Below, one piece after another: positions 34,010-43,067 of a stretch of DNA of 64,000 nt. Made by a program: the position numbers and the translations under genes. Positions within the stretch are counted from its first letter, which is position 1. Each line of letters begins with the position of its first letter. The notes beneath the pieces are model-generated. The model was not told the origin of the DNA. It worked only from the letters and a program-made list of their open reading frames with translations, and did not search any database. This stretch comes from Paenibacillus sp. FSL W8-0186. Lineage in GTDB: Bacteria > Bacillota > Bacilli > Paenibacillales > Paenibacillaceae. Where the stretch lies: the NCBI RefSeq assembly GCF_037969765.1, contig NZ_CP150207.1, positions 372,001-436,000 of the forward strand. The letters run 5' to 3'.

Positions 34010-34894
34010 ATGATCAAAGAAAAGGAATGGTGGCCACGGCTTCGGACGAGATTGCTGTTTACCGGTCCGACCTTATTCGCTTTTCTTACCGTAATGATCG
34101 TTCCATTTATTTATGGTATTTATCTGACCTTCACGAATTGGGACGGCATCGCGACGACACATACGCTAGTAGGGTTCGAGAATTATGGAAAAGTGTTTCA
34201 AGACGAGGTCTTCTGGAAGTCCTTCGGATTGACGCTGAAATATGTATTGTTTACCGTCATCCTGGTCAACGCCGTTGCCTTTCTATTAGCCTTCGGACTA
34301 ACGAGAGGATTGAAGGGCCAGAATATATTCCGGGCCGGGTTCTTCATCCCGAATCTGGTCGGCGGCATCGTGCTCGGTCTGATCTGGCAGTTTATTTTCT
34401 CAAATGTTCTGGTATTCATAGGAGAGAAGGCGGGAATTCCGCTATTCAGCACATCTTGGCTGGCTGACCCGCAGAAAGCCTTCTGGGCTCTCATCATTGT
34501 GACCATTTGGCAGTACGCCGGGTATATGATGGTCATTTATATCGCTGGGCTCATGAGCGTGCCTAACGATATATTGGAGGCAGCGAGCATCGATGGCGCC
34601 AATGGCTGGACGAAGCTGCGGACGATGACTTTGCCGCTGATGGTTCCTTCGTTTATCGTTTGTATATTTTTGACGCTGCAGCGCGGCTTTATGGTCTATG
34701 ATGTCAACCTGTCGCTGACAAAGGGCGGCCCCTTCAAGAGCACGGAAATGGTGTCAATGCATGTCTATGAAAAAGCGTTCCTCTCCCGTGATTACGGCCT
34801 AGGACAAGCGGAGGCGTTAGTGCTCTTCCTTCTGGTCGCAGTGATTACGCTGCTTCAGGTGTATTTTGGGAAGAAGATGGAGGTAGAGGCATAA
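34010..34894 (+). CDS. Sugar ABC transporter permease, MalF/UgpA type (fructan operon)
   Basis: This 294-residue protein has six membrane helices, starting at RLLFTGPTLFAFLTVMIVPFIYG. The EAA loop is EAASIDGANGWTKLRTMTLP. AGAGGAA precedes ATG 34010. Its stop overlaps the next start in TAATG, so the two permeases are translationally coupled. The start lies after the intra-operon hairpin. Confidence 0.93.
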   Translation: MIKEKEWWPRLRTRLLFTGPTLFAFLTVMIVPFIYGIYLTFTNWDGIATTHTLVGFENYGKVFQDEVFWKSFGLTLKYVLFTVILVNAVAFLLAFGLTRGLKGQNIFRAGFFIPNLVGGIVLGLIWQFIFSNVLVFIGEKAGIPLFSTSWLADPQKAFWALIIVTIWQYAGYMMVIYIAGLMSVPNDILEAASIDGANGWTKLRTMTLPLMVPSFIVCIFLTLQRGFMVYDVNLSLTKGGPFKSTEMVSMHVYEKAFLSRDYGLGQAEALVLFLLVAVITLLQVYFGKKMEVEA

Positions 34895-35727
34895 TGGACA
34901 CGGCTCGTAAAGGATTCGCTGGAGTATGGTTGAAAACGGTTGGGCTAGCTCTAGTGCTCGCACTATTTATTTTTCCATTTATCTTTCTACTAATTAACTC
35001 GTTCAAGGCCAATACTGCGATTACCTCAAATCCGCTATCCCTGCCGCCGAGCCTGGATTGGACGAACTATCGCAATGCATTCGAGAAAATGAGTTATACC
35101 GCTTCGTTCTTGAACTCGCTGACCGTAACGGTTCTAGGTGTAGCGTTAATTTCGCTGTTTGCCGCGATGACGGCGCATTACTTCGTGCGCAATCAGACTA
35201 AATTTAATCAGTATACCTTTATGATGATGGTTGCTGCGATGATTATTCCCTTCCAGGCGATTATGATTCCACTGGTCAAAATATATGGAACGCTAAACAT
35301 GCTGGACAACAAGTGGGCTCTCATCTACATGTATTTAGGATTTGGCAGCCCGCTGGCGGTGTTCATCTATCATGGATTCGTAAAGGGCGTACCTGCCGAA
35401 TTGGAGGAGGCGGCTTTGATCGACGGCTGCACGCGCACGCAAACATTTTTTCGGATCGTGTTCCCTGTGCTGGCGCCGACAACCGCGACCATTTCAATCT
35501 TGAATGTGTTGTGGATCTGGAATGACTTTCTTCTGCCGTCCCTTATTCTTGTATCTCCGCATAATCGGACGCTACCGTTGTCTACGTTCAGCTTCTATGG
35601 GACGTATTCCGTGGATTACGGGCCTTTGATGGCCGGATTGGTGCTTACCATATTACCGGTCATGCTCGTCTATCTATTCGCTCAGAGATATATCATTCAA
35701 GGGGTTATGCAGGGTTCTATTAAATAA
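34894..35727 (+). CDS. Sugar ABC transporter permease, MalG/UgpE type (fructan operon)
   Basis: This 277-residue membrane protein is the partner of the preceding permease, with the EAA loop EAALIDGCTRTQTFFRIVFP and a C-terminal RYIIQGVMQGSIK tail. It begins within the stop codon of the previous gene. The GH32 gene begins 10 bases after its stop. No ATPase gene is present in the operon. Confidence 0.93.
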   Translation: MDTARKGFAGVWLKTVGLALVLALFIFPFIFLLINSFKANTAITSNPLSLPPSLDWTNYRNAFEKMSYTASFLNSLTVTVLGVALISLFAAMTAHYFVRNQTKFNQYTFMMMVAAMIIPFQAIMIPLVKIYGTLNMLDNKWALIYMYLGFGSPLAVFIYHGFVKGVPAELEEAALIDGCTRTQTFFRIVFPVLAPTTATISILNVLWIWNDFLLPSLILVSPHNRTLPLSTFSFYGTYSVDYGPLMAGLVLTILPVMLVYLFAQRYIIQGVMQGSIK

Positions 35728-35736
35728 AGGATTTGT

Positions 35737-37230
35737 ATGGGAGGAACTATGACTACTCAGAGGATGTACACGCTGAATGATGCTAATGAGTTCATTAGGG
35801 AATCAAAGCATCTGCTGAAGAACGATTACCGGTTGAACTACCACCTGATGGCCGAGTTCGGCTGGATGAATGATCCGAATGGATTTATTCATTATAATGG
35901 GGAATACCACCTGTTCTATCAACACTATCCCTATAAACCGGTATGGGGACCGATGCATTGGGGCCATGCCGTCAGCCGGGATCTTGTAAACTGGAGGTAT
36001 CTCCCGGTGGCGTTAGCACCGGATGAAGAATACGACCGTGACGGTTGTTTCTCCGGCAGCGCGATTGCCAAAGAGGGCAAGCTTGCTCTTTTGTATACGG
36101 GACATGTGGTGACTGGTCCGAACCAGGATCAGGACTATGAGCAGGTTCAGGCACTGGCGATCTCGGAGGATGGGGTGAATTTCCGCAAATACGAAGGCAA
36201 CCCGATCATCGGCCGTGATCAAATCCCGGAAGGAGTGAGCCGTAAGGACTTCCGCGATCCTAAGGTAATGGAGTACAATAACCAGTACTATATGGTTATA
36301 GGCTCGAATGATGCACAGGGCAACGGTCTTGTACTGCTGTACCGCTCCAAGGACTTGCTGAACTGGACATTTGTTAACATATTGGCCAAAAGTGACGGTA
36401 CCTTCGGCGACAACTGGGAATGTCCGGACTTGTTCCTGCTGGGGGATAAGGCTGTTCTGATGATGTCGCCGCAGCGTATGCCGGCGCAGGGCGAGCAATA
36501 CAACAATCTTCATTCCAACATGTATATGGTGGGCGAATTTGACTCCGAAGCCGGGACCTTTGCGTTGGAGCGTTACGCTCAGGTCGATCATGGCTTCGAC
36601 TTCTATGCGCCTCAGTCCACGGTGGATGACCGGGGAAGACGTATCGTGATCGGCTGGATGGATATGTGGGAGCAGGAAATGCCAACCCAGCAAGGCCATC
36701 ATTGGGCAGGCGCGATGAGCTTGCCGCGTGTTGCGGAGCTGGATGGCGACCGCATTTTGTTCAGCCCCGCGGAAGAGATTGAGTCGAGGCGCAGCAACGC
36801 TTATGAGCAGGCGAATATTGAGCTGAGCGGGGAGAGGAAATTAGCGATCTCCGGCGACAGCTACGAGCTGCAAGTCGAGTTCGAAGCCGGGAACGCTGGG
36901 GAATTTGGCCTGAAGCTTCGAACAGATGAAGCGGGTCAAGAAGAGACGGTTATAGCTTATCAACAGGAAGAAGGAATGCTGCTGTTTGATCGGGAGCGGG
37001 CAGGCATCGGACCGGGCGGCCAGCGTAAAGCAGCTGTGCCTCTTCAGGAGGGTAAGCTGTCGCTGCGGATTTTCGTGGATAAATCCTCGGTGGAGGTATT
37101 CGCTGGGGATGGAGAAGTGGTGATGACGGCACGGATTTATCCAAGTGCTGATGCCCGGGGCATTAAGCTGTTCTCGACAGGCGACAGCAAAGTGACGATG
37201 CTGCGAAAATGGGATATTCATCCGGTTTAG
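35737..37230 (+). CDS. GH32 beta-fructosidase (fructan/sucrose hydrolase), cytoplasmic
   Basis: This 497-residue hydrolase has all three GH32 acidic motifs: D46 in WMNDPNG (nucleophile), D174 in FRDP (transition-state stabiliser) and E228 in WECPDLF (acid/base). A five-bladed propeller is followed by a C-terminal beta-sandwich (about 360-497) that includes FVDKSSVEVFAGDGE. There is no signal peptide, so it works on imported sugar. ATG 35737 has AAAGG upstream; ATG 35749 after GGGAGG is a possible alternative. It may cut sucrose, kestose or levan oligomers; the importer suggests oligosaccharides larger than sucrose. Confidence 0.93.
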   Translation: MGGTMTTQRMYTLNDANEFIRESKHLLKNDYRLNYHLMAEFGWMNDPNGFIHYNGEYHLFYQHYPYKPVWGPMHWGHAVSRDLVNWRYLPVALAPDEEYDRDGCFSGSAIAKEGKLALLYTGHVVTGPNQDQDYEQVQALAISEDGVNFRKYEGNPIIGRDQIPEGVSRKDFRDPKVMEYNNQYYMVIGSNDAQGNGLVLLYRSKDLLNWTFVNILAKSDGTFGDNWECPDLFLLGDKAVLMMSPQRMPAQGEQYNNLHSNMYMVGEFDSEAGTFALERYAQVDHGFDFYAPQSTVDDRGRRIVIGWMDMWEQEMPTQQGHHWAGAMSLPRVAELDGDRILFSPAEEIESRRSNAYEQANIELSGERKLAISGDSYELQVEFEAGNAGEFGLKLRTDEAGQEETVIAYQQEEGMLLFDRERAGIGPGGQRKAAVPLQEGKLSLRIFVDKSSVEVFAGDGEVVMTARIYPSADARGIKLFSTGDSKVTMLRKWDIHPV

Positions 37231-37257
37231 AGTATGACATACAAGGGGGCGCTTGAA

Positions 37258-38238
37258 TTGGCGACAGTGTATACGATTGGAGAAGCTTTAATCGACTTCA
37301 TTCCTGACAGAAAGGGAGCAGAGCTGAAGCAAGTGGAGAGCTTCACGAAGGCGGCGGGCGGAGCGCCGGCTAATGTGGCGTGCGCGGTAGCCAAGCTTGG
37401 CGGCCATGCGGCGTTTATCGGCAAGCTGGGAGCTGACGCCTTCGGCGACTTTCTCGTCGAGAAGCTGGCCGCTAGCGGAGTGGATGTATCGCGCGTGCTG
37501 CGCACAAGCGAAGCAAATACTGCGCTGGCCTTCGTCAGCCTTAAGGAGGACGGAGATCGGGATTTCTCCTTCTATCGCAATCCAAGCGCCGATATGCTGC
37601 TGCATGAGAACGAAATTGGCAGCGGCTGGTTCACCGCTGGAGACCTCCTTCACTTTTGTTCCGTCGATTTAATCGAGGCTCCGGTGAAATATGCCCATCG
37701 AAAAGCGATTGAGCTGGCCAGGCAAGCGGGTGCGGTCATCAGCTTCGACCCTAATGTCAGGCTGCCCCTGTGGCCTGATCCCGAATCATGCCGCCGGGCC
37801 ATTCATGAGTTTCTTCCGTTAAGCCATATCGTGAAGATCAGCGACGAGGAGCTGTCCTTCATCACCGGTCATGAGGATGAGAAAGAGGCGATCGCCTCGC
37901 TGTTCGTCGGGGATGTACAGCATGTCATCTACACGCGCGGTGCAGCTGGCGCAACGTGGTTCTCGCGCAATGGCCTAGAGGTGTCCGAGCCCGGCAATCG
38001 TGTGGAAGTCGCGGATACGACCGGAGCCGGAGACTCTTTCATCGGGGGTGTGCTGTATCAATTGCAGTCGGCACCGCAACCATTGAAGGAGTTGGGGCAG
38101 CTAAGCCGCGAACACATCGGGGAAGCTCTGAGGTTCGCCAACGCTGCCGCTGCCCTTACGGCAAGCCGCCCCGGAGCGATCGACGCGCTGCCAACGCTGC
38201 GGGAAATTGATGCGTTTCGATCAAGCACGAAGAGATAA
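37258..38238 (+). CDS. PfkB family fructokinase
   Basis: This kinase of about 326 residues should phosphorylate the fructose released by the GH32 enzyme. It has the PfkB N-terminal block (GGAPANVACAVAKLGG) and the catalytic C-terminal block VADTTGAGDSFIGGVLY, with Asp as base. An ATG at 37234 is in frame but lacks a ribosome site; TTG 37258 is preceded by AAGGGGG 8 bases upstream and gives the usual MATVYTIGEALID start. It is the last gene of the operon and is followed by a terminator. Confidence 0.92.
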   Translation: MATVYTIGEALIDFIPDRKGAELKQVESFTKAAGGAPANVACAVAKLGGHAAFIGKLGADAFGDFLVEKLAASGVDVSRVLRTSEANTALAFVSLKEDGDRDFSFYRNPSADMLLHENEIGSGWFTAGDLLHFCSVDLIEAPVKYAHRKAIELARQAGAVISFDPNVRLPLWPDPESCRRAIHEFLPLSHIVKISDEELSFITGHEDEKEAIASLFVGDVQHVIYTRGAAGATWFSRNGLEVSEPGNRVEVADTTGAGDSFIGGVLYQLQSAPQPLKELGQLSREHIGEALRFANAAAALTASRPGAIDALPTLREIDAFRSSTKR

Positions 38239-38245
38239 CTAGATG

Positions 38246-38285
38246 ATGAAGACCTTGCCAAACCGGCAGGGTCTTCATTTTTTTA
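38246..38285 (+). terminator. Intrinsic terminator of the fructan operon
   Basis: ATGAAGACCTTGCC pairs with GGCAGGGTCTTCAT (one G-U) around AAACC, then seven T. Confidence 0.88.
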
Positions 38286-38565
38286 ATGGAAATGCACGTC
38301 GATTTTTCTTCTTGCGTCGCCCGATGACTTCGGCATGCGAACTTCAAGGCCGCCGTTCTTATAGGTAGCAGTAACGCCAGACGTTGTTGTCGATGTCGAT
38401 ATGCACATCTTCCTTCTTCTCCAAGCCGGGGATGTCGCAGGCGGCGACGAGCTCGCGCTCAGTCTCGTAGACGTCAACATTCAGAAGACCGGACCGCTGC
38501 CGATAATTATTCTTGAAAGGGCTCATACCAGGCAGAGGAGACTTGTTGATGATACACAACAACAT
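38283..38565 (-). pseudogene. Broken Hsp20 small heat-shock protein gene
   Basis: On the minus strand one frame (stop at 38359) encodes NVDVYETERELVAACDIPGLEKKEDVHIDIDNN-like sequence typical of the first half of an alpha-crystallin domain. A second frame ending at 38283 encodes TATYKNGGLEVRMPKS, the characteristic last strand. They join near 38375, where roughly 50-60 residues of the domain centre are missing and the frame shifts. The N-terminal arm is also short. The remnant abuts the terminator of the fructan operon. It is clearly non-functional as an Hsp20 unless the shift is a sequencing error, which the missing core makes unlikely. Confidence 0.75.
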
Positions 38566-38747
38566 GGTGCCGCACAGACAAGGCTTCTGAAGTGTAGTAT
38601 AATGTTTCGTTGAACGTAAATGTTGAACGGGAATTCATGTATGCGATTACTATGAGCCCATTTTTGCGCACGATACAGAAATGGCATCCAGGCATACCGC
38701 ATTTCATCCATGAACAACAGATGCGCCAAGATGGAGGACATACCATA

Positions 38748-39977
38748 ATGAAAAAATCCATAGAAACTCATTCCCGCATCCATCCGGACTCGGACTCCCG
38801 GCTATGGCTGCTGGTACTGGGTATTATTTTTCTCGCTACAAATTTGCGAGCCCCTATTACTTCTGTAGGTCCCCTGGTTGAGACCATCCGTACCGACCTG
38901 GGGATATCCAATACGCTGGCAGGATTGATTACTACACTGCCGCTGATCGCCTTTGCGCTGTTATCCCCTGTAGCCCCCAAGCTGGCCCGCCGTTACGGCA
39001 TGCCGCTCGTTCTCCTCGCTTCCGTTATACTGCTTGGCGTCGGCATCCTCATCAGATCGTCGTGGGGAATCGGGACGCTGCTGATCGGAACGGTAATTCT
39101 CGGGCTGGCCATATCCGTCTGCAACGTTCTAATGCCCAGTCTGATCAAGGAAAAATTTCCACTGCGAACCGGGCTAATGATCGGTGTATATTCGGTAGCC
39201 ATGAATCTGACGGGGGCGATCGCATCCGGGGTCAGCGTACCTGTTGCTGAAGGAGCTGGCCTAGGGTGGAAGGGCGCGCTGGCGATTTGGGCCGTGCTGG
39301 CCTTGATCGCATCCGTGTTCTGGGCGCCCCAGCTGCGGCGCGAGCGCCAGCAGGCGCATATTTCCGGACAGCGGGACAAGCCAACCAACGTGTGGAAATC
39401 CGCGCTGGCCTGGTACGTCACTTTGTATATGGGATTACAATCATTGTTATTCTACGTCGTAGTAACCTGGCTTCCAGACATCTTGAAGAGCCAAGGCATG
39501 TCAGCTGATTCAGCAGGCTGGACGCTCTCATTCATGCAGCTGTCCGTGCTGCCGATCACCTTCATTATGCCGATCATCGCCGGGCGCATGAAGAGTCAGG
39601 TCGGTTTGATGATCATAACGGTATCTTTTTTCTTTATAGGCATGGGCGGAATTTTGTACGGCAGCGACCGGTTGACGATGCTCTGGGCAATCATGATCGG
39701 CATCAGCTTAGGGAGTTCCTTTAGCCTGGCGATGATGCTGTTCGGTCTAAGAACGAGCAATGCTTATGACGCAGCCGAATTGTCGGGGATGGCTCAATCG
39801 GTCGGATACCTCCTGGCTGCAATAGGTCCGACATTTGTGGGCTACTTACACGATGCAACCCACGGGTGGCGGCTGCCGATGTTTTTCCTGATCGGGGTAG
39901 CCGTACTTGTACTTATATTTGGCGTGGCTGCCGGAAGGAATCGTCTCATTGGACGGCCGGCGGAGGGGGAATCTTGA
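38748..39977 (+). CDS. MFS transporter, CynX/NimT family
   Basis: This protein of 409 residues has 12 predicted membrane helices. It starts with a short basic tail and the family block GIIFLATNLRAPITSVGPLVETI, then ARRYGMPLVLLASVILLGVG at the loop between helices 2 and 3. The frame opens at 38610, but ATGGAGGA at 38731-38738 selects ATG 38748. Known members carry cyanate or 2-nitroimidazole; most are uncharacterised exporters. It is monocistronic, with a terminator at 40021. Confidence 0.9.
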   Translation: MKKSIETHSRIHPDSDSRLWLLVLGIIFLATNLRAPITSVGPLVETIRTDLGISNTLAGLITTLPLIAFALLSPVAPKLARRYGMPLVLLASVILLGVGILIRSSWGIGTLLIGTVILGLAISVCNVLMPSLIKEKFPLRTGLMIGVYSVAMNLTGAIASGVSVPVAEGAGLGWKGALAIWAVLALIASVFWAPQLRRERQQAHISGQRDKPTNVWKSALAWYVTLYMGLQSLLFYVVVTWLPDILKSQGMSADSAGWTLSFMQLSVLPITFIMPIIAGRMKSQVGLMIITVSFFFIGMGGILYGSDRLTMLWAIMIGISLGSSFSLAMMLFGLRTSNAYDAAELSGMAQSVGYLLAAIGPTFVGYLHDATHGWRLPMFFLIGVAVLVLIFGVAAGRNRLIGRPAEGES

Positions 39978-40020
39978 TTTTACAATTACACAATAGTCCG
40001 CTTAACGCTGGCTAGACATA

Positions 40021-40056
40021 AAGAGAGCGTCCCTATGCTGTAGGGACGCTCTTTAA
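40021..40056. terminator. Bidirectional terminator
   Basis: AGAGCGTCCCTA and TAGGGACGCTCT pair perfectly around TGCTG. Flanking A and T runs allow use by the MFS gene on the plus strand and by the DUF1266 operon on the minus strand. Confidence 0.85.
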
Positions 40057-40085
40057 TATGGATCGAGGGTATACGATGGCAATAA

Positions 40086-40727
40086 TTACGGCTTAAGGTG
40101 AAGCATTGGATTTTGGTTGCTATTCATCAATTGCATGATAATTTTACGGTTCCTGCTGACGAAGCTGAAGGGATTGTCCTGCAGCAAATACTGCTGGCCA
40201 ACGGCATAGCTGGTAACATAAGTCTCCCAGTCCGAGAAATCCGCTTTAATCAAAGAAATAACTTGGCCGATATATGCCCACATTTCATTTTCCGATAAAT
40301 AGCCTACCTCTTTCCCGGCAAAGCAGTTCAACATCGTCCATGAGTAATCGTACGCTCCGATCCCTCCAGTGGAGAGGCTCCATAAATAACGGTTGACGAC
40401 CGTGAACTGGCGCTTCCTATGTTCGTCTGTCAGAGCCTCGATATATCGGCTGCGCTCGGCGGCGGACAGTGTGGAGAGCTGGCAATAATCACGATAATAT
40501 TCGCAACGGCGGCCCGTCTCTAGGAACCACCCGATTGTGGCGGCGAGCTTTTCTTTATCATGAATATCCTGCTGCTTCAGGAAGCCGCGCATGCGCCCCC
40601 ACATACGATATTGCATCTTCGGGTTCATAACGAAGTAGCCGACCTCCTGGCCGATGGAGCAAAGGGAGAGTACGGTGTTCACGTAAGGCATCCAGGCTTT
40701 GCGTTCCTCCGGCTTATCTATGTTCAT
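40086..40727 (-). CDS. DUF1266 domain protein, third gene of the Hsp70 operon
   Basis: This 213-residue protein has no signal peptide or membrane segment. The centre and C terminus carry the DUF1266 pattern: GAYDYSWTMLNCFAGKEVGYLSENEMWAYIGQVISLIKADFSDWETYVTSY-like, with aspartate, glycine and tryptophan positions conserved in the family. It is rich in aromatic residues and helices. It follows the J-domain protein by 21 bases on the same strand and ends at a terminator. From memory, DUF1266 proteins (YbeU, YbeR) also flank hscC and the djlB/djlC co-chaperone genes in E. coli, so a role as client or partner of this Hsp70 is inferred. Its biochemical function is unknown. Confidence 0.75.
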   Translation of the reverse strand: MNIDKPEERKAWMPYVNTVLSLCSIGQEVGYFVMNPKMQYRMWGRMRGFLKQQDIHDKEKLAATIGWFLETGRRCEYYRDYCQLSTLSAAERSRYIEALTDEHRKRQFTVVNRYLWSLSTGGIGAYDYSWTMLNCFAGKEVGYLSENEMWAYIGQVISLIKADFSDWETYVTSYAVGQQYLLQDNPFSFVSRNRKIIMQLMNSNQNPMLHLKP

Positions 40728-40748
40728 TGGCTTTGAACCCCCCTGTAA

Positions 40749-43067
40749 TCAGTTGTAGCGCATGTATCTCCATTGTCTGCGAGCCTCCTGGACGAATGGA
40801 ATGTAGAACAGGATCAGGAGGGCTGTCAGGTACATGACTGTGGACGGCAGCTTGTCTGGCGGGACGGTTGTCCTGATTGTATCGTCGGCCACGATATAAT
40901 AATCGGACAGAGGGTGATCGCTTAAATAATTGTCCGACATTCGCCTTAACTCTATTAACTGGTCCATCTCCTGCTGGAGCTCCTGCGGAGGAGATAACCT
41001 CATTTCCCCCGAGATTTCCACAGTCTTGTCATTGAACACTTCCATGGCCTGCTTGTAATTGCTGATGATCATCACGGAAGCATTTCCCGAATATCCGATG
41101 CAGACATACCCGTTTAACCGATCCATAAGCCCGAGCTCCCTCGCTTTATCTGCGTGCAGGTACCGATATGTGGAGGAGCCATTGGCATCCTTGTCTTCGA
41201 TTTCCAGAATCCCTGTATATAAGGCATTCGTTAGCTTTATTCGCACGGCATGCGTCCCCGGTGGGAGACGATCCATGGCAGCGGCATCATGAACGGTGAT
41301 GATCTGCGGAGGGGCAAACACGGTTTGCACATAAGCCCAGGCCGTTTGGCCGGTATGCTTGACGATGGACTGGTTAATGATGAGATGGAGAATAATGATG
41401 ATCGTCAAGACAGGCCATCTTCGGGAAAAAAGCAGAACCACAGCTCTTTTCAACCGGCTAAGTAATGGCAGCCGACCCAGCTCCATGTTGATTTCCCGCC
41501 GCGCCTGCTTGCGGGCAGGACTTTTCAAATAAGGCAGAGCATTCTCAGTATGGCGGTGAACCGCGGCCAGGCCAAGAACAGCCTCAATATCTTCCCCGTC
41601 TATCGCCAGCGCCTGGTTGAAGTCCGCTTTGGCTTGATCCATGTTCCCCAGCTTCATCTGACATTGTCCTGCCAAGGCGAGAGCCTCGGCATGCTCCGGA
41701 ATTTGGGCCAGAACCTGCTGCGCATCTTCTAACGCTTCGGAGAATCTGTTCATGCCCAGCAGCATATGAGCTCTCATCAGGAATGCTTCGCTATCTCCAG
41801 AGGCGAGACGGATATAATCGTTGCAGGAAGCGAGGGCTTCCTCGCCATTTCCGGTTCGGCGATAGAACTCGGTTTGCAGCCGGAGCAGGTCCTTATCGTC
41901 CTTAAAAATATCGAGCGCCTTAATGAGATTCACATGGGCGGTGCGCCTATCATCCTCGATAAGCGCCATGGCGACGGCCTCGCGATAACGGAGAAATTCC
42001 TCGCGGCGCTCGTCTGTCATGTCCTGCGCTTGCAGAATGGCCGAGTAATCCATATGTAGTCCGGGCAGATCCATGATGACATAAGTATCTATTTTGGGAT
42101 ATTCCTCGGCAAAATCCTCATCCTCCATGCTCCGTTCGCGCCAGCGAAAATGTTCTTCAAGGATGCTCCAGACGTCTCTGGGCAAAAAGTAATGTTGCTC
42201 GCAATAATTGAGCATTCTCTCGGCCACCGCCCGCTGGTAATCGATGTTCCACAGCGTATCCGAACCAAGGAGCTCCAGCCAGCGACGGGTGTCCATTCGG
42301 GCAGCGAAATCCGAATATAATGCATGAACCTGCGCCATGAATTCATCTACCGGATAGGCAGATTCTTCATACCCGTCATCAAAATCAAAATCATAATCAT
42401 ACTCGTCATCAATTTCCTCATCAAAATCCTCATCTATTTCCTCATCATCGTCGTCATCCCGATCGTTATCTTCGTTATGCTCTTCAGGCTGCTCGTCGCG
42501 GCTCAGGGTATGCCATTTCGGAAGGCGCGGGATGCGGAGGGGCTCCGCGTCGGGCTCTTCGATACTTTCTGGAGGATCCTCATCATCGTCGTCATCCCGA
42601 TCGTTATCTTCGTTATGCTCTTCAGGCTGCTCATCGCGGCTCAGGGTATGCCACTTCGGAAGGCGTGAGATGCGGAGGGGCTCTGCATCGGGCTCTTCGA
42701 TACTTTCTGGAGGATCCTCTTCCTCTAAGTCATCGGGAGCGTCTTCGGACTCTAAGTCATCCGGTGTGTCTTCGTCCTCTGCGTTATGGGGAATCTCGCT
42801 GAAAATCGGTTTTTCCAAAGAGGAGAAACCCGCACCCTGCTCCACTTCTTCCTCAGCTCTTTCCTCATCCTCATCTTCTTCGTAGAGGATTTGTTCCTGC
42901 TGATGCTGTTTCGCCAGCTTCATGGCCCGATCATAGGCCTCCCTCAGCCTCTGGTATCCTTGAGGATCATCTTCGGGATGATGAATTTTCAGCTGCTTGG
43001 CGTAGGCTCGCCGAATGACGGAAGTGTCATAGGTTTGCTCAACACCGAGAATTTCCCAAATGCTCAA
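40749..43067 (-). CDS. J-domain protein with acidic repeats, TPR region and two membrane helices (DjlB/DjlC-like co-chaperone)
   Basis: This 772-residue protein starts with a J-like domain (1-52): WEILGVEQTYDTSVIRRAYAKQLK followed by HHPEDDP in place of HPD, as in the DjlC class. Residues 61-235 are extremely acidic and contain two 46-residue tandem copies (118-163, 164-209). A helical region (240-360) and TPR-like repeats (about 363-510) follow. One membrane helix lies at 547-567. A domain of about 165 residues (570-735) and a second helix (741-760) complete it. Its first 4 bases overlap the Hsp70 gene (ATGA), showing coupling. It probably recruits the adjacent Hsp70 to the membrane; clients are unknown. 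Confidence 0.82.
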   Translation of the reverse strand: MSIWEILGVEQTYDTSVIRRAYAKQLKIHHPEDDPQGYQRLREAYDRAMKLAKQHQQEQILYEEDEDEERAEEEVEQGAGFSSLEKPIFSEIPHNAEDEDTPDDLESEDAPDDLEEEDPPESIEEPDAEPLRISRLPKWHTLSRDEQPEEHNEDNDRDDDDDEDPPESIEEPDAEPLRIPRLPKWHTLSRDEQPEEHNEDNDRDDDDDEEIDEDFDEEIDDEYDYDFDFDDGYEESAYPVDEFMAQVHALYSDFAARMDTRRWLELLGSDTLWNIDYQRAVAERMLNYCEQHYFLPRDVWSILEEHFRWRERSMEDEDFAEEYPKIDTYVIMDLPGLHMDYSAILQAQDMTDERREEFLRYREAVAMALIEDDRRTAHVNLIKALDIFKDDKDLLRLQTEFYRRTGNGEEALASCNDYIRLASGDSEAFLMRAHMLLGMNRFSEALEDAQQVLAQIPEHAEALALAGQCQMKLGNMDQAKADFNQALAIDGEDIEAVLGLAAVHRHTENALPYLKSPARKQARREINMELGRLPLLSRLKRAVVLLFSRRWPVLTIIIILHLIINQSIVKHTGQTAWAYVQTVFAPPQIITVHDAAAMDRLPPGTHAVRIKLTNALYTGILEIEDKDANGSSTYRYLHADKARELGLMDRLNGYVCIGYSGNASVMIISNYKQAMEVFNDKTVEISGEMRLSPPQELQQEMDQLIELRRMSDNYLSDHPLSDYYIVADDTIRTTVPPDKLPSTVMYLTALLILFYIPFVQEARRQWRYMRYN
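42441..42716 (-). repeat. 138-bp tandem duplication inside the J-domain gene
   Basis: Two adjacent 138-bp units (42441-42578 and 42579-42716) differ at only a few positions and encode 46 residues each, starting DPPESIEEPDAEPLRI and ending in a run of Asp. The frame is kept. Confidence 0.9.

Noticed and set aside
33931..34467. Plus-strand frame overlapping the permease at 34010
   Set aside because: Different frame from the permease, no motifs, and it spans the intra-operon hairpin.
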